Below are positions 25,908-32,358 of a DNA stretch of 64,000 nt, piece after piece. The stretch covers positions 1 through 64,000 of the forward strand of contig MKTC01000040.1 in assembly GCA_001897535.1 (NCBI GenBank), written 5' to 3'. Made by a program: the position numbers and the translations under genes. The notes under the pieces were generated by a model. It had not been told where the DNA came from. It ran no database searches and saw nothing but the letters and a program-made list of their open reading frames with translations. The DNA comes from Bacteroidetes bacterium 37-13. Its GTDB lineage: Bacteria > Bacteroidota > Bacteroidia > Chitinophagales > LD1. The first letter of the stretch is position 1. Each line of letters starts with the position of its first letter.

Positions 25908-26531
25908 CTACTTTAATGCCTTTACTTTTTCAAAAGTTATTATTTGGTTGCTCTCAATTACTTTAACTGTCGGTGGTTCCGAGAATTTGTAGGATTTAAG
26001 CTCCTCTATAAGTTCATTAAACTCATTATTTGTCGCTACTACAACATTGTCAAGTCCTATTACATCACCACTTTTTATTTTTGCTTTTACACTTTTCGCT
26101 TCATTTTCTTCAAGTGTTACTAAGAAACTTAGTGCTTTTCTGTGAACGTATTTTAATGCGATTGCCTCTAAGTCGGCTTGTTTATACCGTTCACGCAAAC
26201 TTGTTTTTGCTGAAATACAAATTGGTCCTCTTTCTGCCGTGTAAAACATTAAGTCATAAATTACGTTTGGCACGAATGCAACTTTGGCACTCATATAAAG
26301 GGGTAAAATATTTTCTCGAACACACAAAGTCGCAAGTATGTATTCAAAGATTTTACCATTAAGATTGTTGTTTCCTTCAGGGTGTTTTTGAAATGCTTCC
26401 CAATACGTTGAAATGTAGTCAGAAGGTTTTTTGTATTTCACATTTAAAAAACTTGGAAACAAACTGTCAAAAACTATTTCCGCTTTGTTGTTTGCACCTA
26501 CTGTTATCCCTAATTGATTTAGTTTACTCAT
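25908..26531 (-). CDS. Putative type II restriction endonuclease (PD-(D/E)XK-like)
   Basis: A 207-aa protein. The call rests on context (its start overlaps the 5mC methyltransferase end by 4 bp) and on a possible nuclease core: Glu in LNGKIFEYIL (about 62), Asp in NVIYDLMFY (about 92) and CISAKTS (about 107), i.e. D-x(n)-SxK as in the Cfr10I/NgoMIV variant of the fold, followed by ERYKQADLEA. I do not recognise a named restriction family. The recognition site is unknown and should equal that of the methyltransferase. Confidence 0.6.
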   Translation of the reverse strand: MSKLNQLGITVGANNKAEIVFDSLFPSFLNVKYKKPSDYISTYWEAFQKHPEGNNNLNGKIFEYILATLCVRENILPLYMSAKVAFVPNVIYDLMFYTAERGPICISAKTSLRERYKQADLEAIALKYVHRKALSFLVTLEENEAKSVKAKIKSGDVIGLDNVVVATNNEFNELIEELKSYKFSEPPTVKVIESNQIITFEKVKALK

Positions 26532-27805
26532 TTTAAGATTTTGATTTTTATGGTTTTTAAAACTTGCTCTGCGGTTGCTTGAATAGCAGGAACGGCAACG
26601 GAGTTGCCGAACTGCTTATATGCGGAAGCATCAGCAACCGGAATTAAAAAATTGTCTGGGAAGCCTTGAAGCCTTGCCCATTCTCTTGGTGTCATTTTGC
26701 GAATTCCTTCTCTATTTACTTCACCTTTTATGTGAGTAGTGGGAGTGAAGTCCTTAATTCGTTTGTCAATAACCAAATTTCTTTCTCTGCCCATTCCTCC
26801 ACAAACGACTGCATTAGCAATTCCTGTGTCGGGAATTATCTCAAAACCAAAACCGTTTCCTTTGCTTTCGTGTCTTGACTTGTGATTATGGAGTGTTTGT
26901 AAATATTGAGTTGATAGATAGAATTTTGTTGGCGGAACTTTCTTCTCTTTTATGTCTGCAAACTTTACTTTTTTGTCAAGCGGTTTTGGGTATTCAAACT
27001 CTATAACTTTCGTGCTTTTATGAAAGCCAACTATAAAAATTCGCTCCCTGTTTTGAGGAACACCAAAATCTTTTGCATTCAAGATTTGTGGTTCCGGAAC
27101 ATAATAGCCTAAGTCGTTGCGAAGAACATTAAGTATTGTTTCCAATGTTTTCCCTCTATCGTGATTTCTTAAACCTTTTACGTTTTCAAGGAAAAATGCT
27201 TTTGGTTGTTTGCGTTTTATAATTTCTGCAACATCAAAAAACAATGTTCCTCTCGTGTCTTCAAATCCTCCACGTTTACCGGCAATAGAAAATGCTTGGC
27301 AAGGAAATCCTGCACACAAAACATCAAAACCGTCCGGAATGAATTTTTTTGTTTGCTCTTTGGTAATGTCACCAAATGGAACTTCACCAAAATTTGCTCG
27401 GTATGTTCTCTGTGCTTCTTTGTCCCACTCACTTGTAAAAACACATTTACCGCCTAAATTTTGCATTGCCATTCTGAAACCGCCAATACCGGCAAACAAG
27501 TCTATAAATTTGAATGTGTAATTTTCAGGTGTTGGAAATGGAACATCATTTACCTCAAAAAGTAGTTGTTGTAAAGCATCTTCGGCTACTAAACTTAAAC
27601 TTTCTTCTTCGTTTTTGTATGTAACATATTCTTTGATAGCTTTTTCAGCTTCTTTTTTGAAATGTTTAGAAACCCCGTTGTCAATATTGTGGAGATAATG
27701 AGTTATGACGGCTTTCTTTTGGTTGGATAAATTTGGCTCTACCAACCTGATTTGAAAGCGTTTGCCATCAAATTCGTCAATGCTTATTTTCTCTTTTAAT
27801 TTCAT
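26528..27805 (-). CDS. DNA (cytosine-5) methyltransferase
   Basis: A 425-aa Dcm-type enzyme transferring methyl from SAM to C5 of cytosine. Motif I is FIDLFAGIGGFR (about 100), motif IV GFPCQAFS with the catalytic Cys (about 165), motif VI FLENVKGL, motif VIII QNRERIF, and motifs IX/X are near the end with YKQFGNSVAVP (about 397). It has a ~95-aa N-terminal extension ahead of motif I. It overlaps Vsr by 29 bp upstream and the endonuclease by 4 bp downstream, making a compact restriction-modification operon. Confidence 0.95.
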   Translation of the reverse strand: MKLKEKISIDEFDGKRFQIRLVEPNLSNQKKAVITHYLHNIDNGVSKHFKKEAEKAIKEYVTYKNEEESLSLVAEDALQQLLFEVNDVPFPTPENYTFKFIDLFAGIGGFRMAMQNLGGKCVFTSEWDKEAQRTYRANFGEVPFGDITKEQTKKFIPDGFDVLCAGFPCQAFSIAGKRGGFEDTRGTLFFDVAEIIKRKQPKAFFLENVKGLRNHDRGKTLETILNVLRNDLGYYVPEPQILNAKDFGVPQNRERIFIVGFHKSTKVIEFEYPKPLDKKVKFADIKEKKVPPTKFYLSTQYLQTLHNHKSRHESKGNGFGFEIIPDTGIANAVVCGGMGRERNLVIDKRIKDFTPTTHIKGEVNREGIRKMTPREWARLQGFPDNFLIPVADASAYKQFGNSVAVPAIQATAEQVLKTIKIKILK

Positions 27806-28208
27806 TTATTGTATTTGTTATTTTGTTCGTGCAATTTCGCAAATTTTTAGTTACGTCCTCTCCCCAAAAGCGTAAAACTTTCCACCCGTCTTTCAACAAC
27901 TGTTCATTCACCTCTTTGTCACGTTCTATATTTCTTTGAATTTTTTTTAACCAAAAGTCTTGATTGCTTTTGTGGTCGTGTTTTCGAGTGTTCCAGTCTT
28001 TTCCGTGCCAAAACTCACTGTCAACGAAAATTGCAAGTTTGTAACGCTTCATAGTCAGGTCAGGTTTGCCGAAAACAGATTTGTCATTTTTTCGGTAACG
28101 GTGTCCAAGTGCCCAAAGTTCTTTCGCCAAAGCAATCTCGATTTTAGAACCTGTCGCCTTAACAGCCTGCATATTTTTTCGTCTTTGCTCTTTAGTTATT
28201 TTGTCCAT
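27777..28208 (-). CDS. vsr: Very short patch repair endonuclease (Vsr)
   Basis: Nicks next to T:G mismatches made by deamination of 5-methylcytosine, so it protects against the mutagenic side effect of the adjacent methyltransferase. At 143 aa it shows the family start (RRKNMQAVKATGSKIE), the catalytic GKPDLTMKRYKLAIFVDSEF cut at its metal-binding Asp (about 48), and FWHG (about 66) and the GWKVLRFWGEDV strand. The ATG at 28208 is chosen; the frame is open 29 codons further into the hairpin region, which is not Vsr-like. It is the first gene of the operon. Confidence 0.93.
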   Translation of the reverse strand: MDKITKEQRRKNMQAVKATGSKIEIALAKELWALGHRYRKNDKSVFGKPDLTMKRYKLAIFVDSEFWHGKDWNTRKHDHKSNQDFWLKKIQRNIERDKEVNEQLLKDGWKVLRFWGEDVTKNLRNCTNKITNTINEIKRENKH

Positions 28209-28245
28209 TGTTACAAAGTTAGAATTACTATCGAGCGGTGGCAAA

Positions 28246-28307
28246 ATTTTAGCTCTTTTGGCTGCGAAGCGGTTGCCTATGGGTTGGGCAGCCAAATGTG
28301 CTAAAAT
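28246..28307. repeat. Two-stem hairpin element, copy 3
   Basis: ATTTTAGC-TCTT-TTGGCTGC-loop-GCAGCCAA-ATGT-GCTAAAAT. Perfect 8-bp stems. Stem sequences differ from copies 1 and 2 but stay fully complementary, while the TCTT/ATGT internal loop is constant. It lies 37 bp upstream of the vsr start and 62 bp inside the block end at 28370. Confidence 0.75.
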
Positions 28308-28369
28308 GTGCGTTGGCTTTTCACTTTTTAGTCAGTCAGCTTGTCCTTGTGAACCGGTCAAATAGGCTT

Positions 28370-28378
28370 GCACCCAAC
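28370..28378. repeat. Right end of the restriction block (terminal inverted box)
   Basis: GCACCCAAC, exact reverse complement of GTTGGGTGC at 23969-23977; it also fits the integron R'' consensus RYYYAAC. No further attC half follows: 19 bp later the CRISPR array begins. Confidence 0.5.
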
Positions 28379-28397
28379 TCAGAAATATGCGAAGGTA

Positions 28398-28561
28398 ATC
28401 TACAATAGTAGAAATTTCAAGGTTCTAATAACCGCAAGAAAACAAGCACGTCCTGATATAATCTACAATAGTAGAAATTTCAAGGTTCTAATAACCATTT
28501 ACAATGAGTGAAGAAATTAAACCACATCTACAATAGTAGAAATTTCAAGGTTCTAATAACC
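28398..28561 (-). CRISPR. Type V-A CRISPR array, 3 repeats and 2 spacers
   Basis: Three identical 36-bp repeats at 28398-28433, 28461-28496 and 28526-28561, with spacers of 27 bp (28434-28460) and 29 bp (28497-28525). On the minus strand each repeat ends AATTTCTACTATTGTAGAT, the Cas12a crRNA hallmark: stem TCTAC/GTAGA with loop TATT. The array is therefore read on the minus strand, downstream of cas2, with each spacer 3' of GTAGAT. After the last repeat only 19 bp of possible spacer remain before the restriction block end, so the distal part of the array seems lost. Confidence 0.97.
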
Positions 28562-28745
28562 TCTATAAGTTAGCAAAAGTAATAGATGTATTGATTTCTC
28601 CAAGCTTTCGGGCAAATTGCTCTAAAGGATTTTTCTCCCCCTTAGGAAAACAACTTATAGTGAAATTTAAGTGCAAGCGATTGAGTTACAATAGATTGCA
28701 GGGTGTTGTAAAATTGGCAATGAATTTATTATGCCGAAGGTTGGT
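28562..28745 (-). promoter_or_regulatory. CRISPR leader region
   Basis: 184 bp between the cas2 stop and the first (leader-proximal) repeat on the minus strand. Its position identifies it as the leader. No protein-coding frame is credible; I could not assign promoter boxes. Confidence 0.55.
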
Positions 28746-29024
28746 TTACAGCATAATGAGGTCGTTATCTAAAAGGCTTGCACTTCCATATTTAATAATG
28801 CTGTTTTTATCAGAGGTAAAAATGTAAATGCTATCTCCGGCATCAAACATTTTTTTAAATTTCGATTCGATATTTGTAGTTACTATATCTAATATACGCT
28901 GTGAATTTTCAATTTCATAAACTGAAAATTGAACGCGGATGCCATACTTTTCTAAAAATTTTGAAAATTGGCTTCTGGTTTTGTTGCATGATATATCATA
29001 AGCAACAATTATTACTTTACTCAT
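28746..29024 (-). CDS. cas2: CRISPR-associated endonuclease Cas2
   Basis: A 92-aa ferredoxin-fold protein of the spacer-acquisition complex with Cas1. The N-terminal strand MSKVIIVAYDISCNKTRSQF carries the conserved Asp, KFLEKYGIRVQFSVYE the second strand, and DSIYIFTSD the fourth. The ATG at 29024 overlaps the cas1 end (TATGAG context) by 8 bp; 35 further upstream codons in this frame belong to the cas1 reading region. It seems intact although its partner is truncated. Confidence 0.93.
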   Translation of the reverse strand: MSKVIIVAYDISCNKTRSQFSKFLEKYGIRVQFSVYEIENSQRILDIVTTNIESKFKKMFDAGDSIYIFTSDKNSIIKYGSASLLDNDLIML

Positions 29025-29634
29025 AGTTAAAAGTTGGATAGGTTTCAACACTTTTTTTGCCCATAAAGCAGCGATAGTATGCTTGAATATATTTGTAGAT
29101 AGCTGATTTATGGCTGATGATAGCTTCAAAGAATACTTTAGTGTAAATTTTCTTATATTCTGGTTTTAAATAATAAGCATTTTTTTGCAGTTCAAAATCA
29201 GAGGATTTAAAGGTGCCATACTTTAGCGATTTTCTAATTTGGTGTTCAATAATACACCTAAATGGTTCCATTAAATCGAAAACTAAGCTTTTGCGCCTAA
29301 ACCAAAGTTGGTGGTAAATTCCTATGTAGGGATCAAAGCCAAAGAGCCGTGTCATACATTCTATGTAATTGAATAACATGGTATATCCAATGTCTAATGT
29401 AGCATTTAAGGTGTCTTGTTTTACTCGCGGATAACGTGCCAACCAATTTGCAAAGTTGAAGTAGGCATTAAAAAATGCTTTGGCTGCCCTGCCTTCTAAG
29501 CCCATAAGTTCTCTATAATCTGAAATGGTTAATGTTTTTTCTAAATTGCTGATAATGGTTGCTTGTGCAGCTTGAAAAGTTTCGTTTTTTTCTTTTGTTT
29601 TTTGTAATAATCGCACTTTTGGATTTGCCGTTTA
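29017..29634 (-). pseudogene. cas1: cas1, 5'-truncated (C-terminal domain only)
   Basis: About 200 residues match the helical C-terminal domain of type V Cas1: the conserved ELMGLEGRAAKAFF (first metal-ligand Glu), DIGYTMLFNYIECM, IYHQLWFRRKSLVFDLMEPF (catalytic His and acidic residues) and a QAYYRCFMG end. Full-length Cas1 is about 330 aa, so the N-terminal beta domain is missing. The frame is closed upstream by a TAA at 29632-29634; the first possible start is GTG at 29616. The missing part has been replaced by the 5' end of cas12a, so this is a deletion product. It is probably non-functional in spacer acquisition. Confidence 0.9.
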
Positions 29635-29636
29635 CA

Positions 29637-29763
29637 CTATCAGCTCTATTTTTATCTTGGGTTAATAAACCTTTTGCTTCGATGTGGTCTTTGGTTTTTC
29701 CAATGGGCTTTAGCTCAAATCTTAAAGTTTTGGAGAGTTGGTACTTGTTGGTAAGTTTTTCAT
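29637..29763 (-). pseudogene. cas12a: cas12a remnant: first ~40 codons only
   Basis: On the minus strand the frame encodes LTNKYQLSKTLRFELKPIGK followed by TKDHIEAKGLLTQDKNRADS. This is the N-terminus typical of Cas12a, whose members share a (T/V)NxYxLSKTLRFEL(I/K)PxGKT motif and a following GxxxxDxxRA. The ATG at 29763 is out of frame with it: adding one T after the third codon (AAC TT-ACC) would give MKNFTNKYQLSK, so a 1-bp deletion seems to have struck codon 4. Similarity ends near 29637, where cas1 sequence starts. The rest of cas12a and all of cas4 are absent. The effector is dead at this locus. Confidence 0.88.
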
Positions 29764-29908
29764 AATATTGTTATAGCTTGGTTTAATACTATAAAATTAA
29801 AATTGACTACTGTCAAATATTGTCAGTGGTTTAAAGTTCACTTTCTTTTTCTAAATTTTAAAATGGTGCAACTTTGATATAGTATTGTGCAACTTAAAAA
29901 GTAAGAAA

Positions 29909-30952
29909 ATGCTACCTACAAAATCTTATGCTGCACAAAATCCAAACGCTGATTTAGCACCATACCAATTTGAAAGAAGAAATGTGGGCAATCACGATGT
30001 ACAAATTGAAATTTTGTATTGTGGAGTTTGCCATAGCGATATTCATCAGGTGCGCAACGAGTGGGGCGGAGCTAAGTATCCAATGGTGCCGGGACACGAA
30101 ATTGTAGGCAGAATTGTAAAAGTGGGGGAGCATGTTACCAAATTTAAAGTGGGAGATTTGGCAGGTGTTGGTTGTATTGTAGATTCGTGTAGAACCTGCA
30201 ACAGTTGCTGCGAGGCACAAGAGCAATACTGTGAAAATGGTATGGTTGGCACTTACAACAGTTTTGAAAAAGATGGTGTAACCATTACGCAAGGCGGCTA
30301 TTCCGATAAAATTGTAGTGGACGAAAATTATGTTCTAAAAGTTTCAGAAAGCTTGCCATTGGAGCGTGTTGCTCCATTGCTTTGCGCAGGCATCACCACT
30401 TATTCTCCTCTAAAGCAATGGAACATTGGCAAAGGGCATCGCGTAGCTGTTTTAGGCTTAGGCGGTTTAGGCCACATGGCTGTAAAATTGGCTGCTTCGA
30501 TGGGCGCAGAAGTAACTGTTTTAAGCACTTCACCAAACAAACAAAAAGATGCGGAAGCGCTTGGCGCGCATAAATTTATTGTAACCCAAAATGCTGCTGA
30601 GCTGAAATCTGTAAAGAGCTATTTCGATTTTATTATTGATACTGTTTCCGCTTCGCACGATATAAATTTATATGTTTCATTGCTAAGGCTTAACGGCACT
30701 TTAATTATGCTCGGTATTCCTCCGGAAGCACCGGAATTGAGGGTTTACGGGCTTGTGAGCAAGCGAAGGAGAATTGCCGGTTCACTTATTGGTGGTATTG
30801 CTGAAACACAAGAAATGCTTGATTACTGTGCGAAACATAATATTGTGTGTGATGTGGAAGTGATTCCGATAAGTTATATAAATGAAGCTTACGAACGCAT
30901 GATAAAAGGCGATGTGCACTATCGCTTTGTAATTGACATGAAAACGCTGTAA
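29909..30952 (+). CDS. Zinc-dependent alcohol dehydrogenase (cinnamyl-alcohol/YahK-like)
   Basis: A 347-aa medium-chain dehydrogenase using NAD(P)H to interconvert alcohols and aldehydes. The catalytic zinc site is CGVCHSDIH (about 40) and PGHE (about 62), the structural zinc is held by the Cys cluster CRTCNSCCEAQEQYC (about 93-107), and the nucleotide-binding loop is GLGGLGHMAVKLA (about 184). It starts at the ATG at 29909 (MLPTKSYAAQNP), typical for the subfamily. It is divergent from the CRISPR remnant and a single-gene unit. Confidence 0.95.
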   Translation: MLPTKSYAAQNPNADLAPYQFERRNVGNHDVQIEILYCGVCHSDIHQVRNEWGGAKYPMVPGHEIVGRIVKVGEHVTKFKVGDLAGVGCIVDSCRTCNSCCEAQEQYCENGMVGTYNSFEKDGVTITQGGYSDKIVVDENYVLKVSESLPLERVAPLLCAGITTYSPLKQWNIGKGHRVAVLGLGGLGHMAVKLAASMGAEVTVLSTSPNKQKDAEALGAHKFIVTQNAAELKSVKSYFDFIIDTVSASHDINLYVSLLRLNGTLIMLGIPPEAPELRVYGLVSKRRRIAGSLIGGIAETQEMLDYCAKHNIVCDVEVIPISYINEAYERMIKGDVHYRFVIDMKTL

Positions 30953-31123
30953 GGCAGATTTAGTCAGTTGCTTCATATTTGCATTTGACCAGCCAGTATC
31001 TTTATAGTGTAGCTTTTCTTCACATTGAAAAAAATATTATTTCTTTTACTACCCGTTTAAAGTTGCATTTACAACTTGAATCTTCACACAAAAACAGCCA
31101 TAGTAATTATTCAAAAATAAAAA

Positions 31124-32227
31124 ACGAAGAAAATAAAATTTATCATTACAACATTTTTCCTAATAATTTCACTTCACGCTTTGTATGCACAAGTATTAAA
31201 CGATGATTGTGCAAGTGCTATTGATTATGGAATTTTAGATGGAAGAAAACAAGATTTTTCCTCAATAAATACAACGGGTTACGACACTTGCTTTCAAGTT
31301 TCAAACATTGGAGCAGTGGCCAACTTTCCGTTTTATTTTTCTAACAGCTTTTGCGGTCAATCACCAATTGATGCGGTCAATGGAATTGAAAACGATGTTT
31401 GGTATAAAATATCCACTTTGGGAAATTTTGAGATGTTTTGCAATACGTTTTCAAATTTTTCTGATACCGTAAAAATTACATTTTGGGCAGATGGCGGCAA
31501 CGGTTCCTGTGGCAGTTTCACAGGGGGTTCGCAACAACTGATAATTTTCAATAATCAAAACTGGTTTAATGAAAATTATGCTTACATCCCATTTTCATCC
31601 CATCCCTATTTGTATCTGCAAATTAGCGGCATTAACCCGGCAGATACCGTAGATTTTTATATGTGTTTAAGAGGCGGAAATTTTTCTGCAATTCCTGTTT
31701 GTTCAGTAGGTGGTTCATCAGTATATGACAGTTTATGCTTTGTTACCAATGTATCCACTACAAATCCAACATCAATAAGTTCAAACGATGGTAATATCAC
31801 AGTTTCCGTTTCAGAGGGCTTGCCCCCATATCATTTTGTTTGGAGCAATGGCGATACAGCTTCATCATTACAAGGGCTGTCAGTTGGCACATATACACTT
31901 TCAATTACCGATGCTTCAGGTTGCCAAAATTCACATAGCATCAACCTGACTGCGCCAACATCTATTAAGGAATCTCCCCAATCGGATTTTTCATTATTCC
32001 CTAACCCAACAAAAGAAATACTGAACCTCAAATTCAACAATAACAGCTATGCCAATGCTTACGAAATGGTGAATATGCTTGGACAAAGCATAACAGGTAT
32101 TAAACAGTTAAACAATAATGACACAGAGCAAATAAATGTAAGTGCTTTCAGCGAGGGTATTTATTTGCTAAAAATTTATGGACTAAATAATGTGGTAAAA
32201 ACGGAGAGAGTAATGATTCACAGATGA
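31124..32227 (+). CDS. Secreted protein with SprB-like repeat and T9SS sorting domain; start codon appears to be ACG
   Basis: About 367 aa. A signal peptide KKIKFIITTFFLIISLHALY-AQ is encoded from 31127, and the codon where ATG is expected (31124) reads ACG; the first standard alternative start (TTG, 31181) would remove the signal peptide. The mature part has a Cys-rich domain of unknown type (residues ~25-180), a SprB/Ig-like repeat (LPPYHFVWSNGDTASSLQGL), and a type A sorting domain (FSLFPNPTKEILNLKF ... EGIYLLKIYG). It could be translated weakly from ACG or be a recent pseudogene. Confidence 0.8.
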   Translation, partial: TKKIKFIITTFFLIISLHALYAQVLNDDCASAIDYGILDGRKQDFSSINTTGYDTCFQVSNIGAVANFPFYFSNSFCGQSPIDAVNGIENDVWYKISTLGNFEMFCNTFSNFSDTVKITFWADGGNGSCGSFTGGSQQLIIFNNQNWFNENYAYIPFSSHPYLYLQISGINPADTVDFYMCLRGGNFSAIPVCSVGGSSVYDSLCFVTNVSTTNPTSISSNDGNITVSVSEGLPPYHFVWSNGDTASSLQGLSVGTYTLSITDASGCQNSHSINLTAPTSIKESPQSDFSLFPNPTKEILNLKFNNNSYANAYEMVNMLGQSITGIKQLNNNDTEQINVSAFSEGIYLLKIYGLNNVVKTERVMIHR

Positions 32228-32358
32228 TAAACGATGTTTTGTTTTTTCGGTGGCGGACAAAAGAAATGCAGATCCCGACATTTAGCCCTTCCGGCAGCTA
32301 CGCATTTGCACACACTTTGCGCTTTTGCTCGGCACAAGGCGCTTTAATTTTTCTAAAA

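Noticed and set aside
28680-28700. Degenerate fourth CRISPR repeat (TTACAATAGAT) in the leader
   Set aside because: Only about 8 bases resemble the repeat and the spacing is wrong.
29769-29778. GTTATAGC at 29770, complementary to GCTATAAC of the palindrome at 22621
   Set aside because: Only 8 bp, upstream of cas12a and outside any block structure; probably chance.
32228-32358. Possible additional copy of the accessory hairpin family in the gap after the T9SS gene
   Set aside because: It has GTGTGCAAATGCG-like words but no stems with the TCTT/ATGT internal loop.
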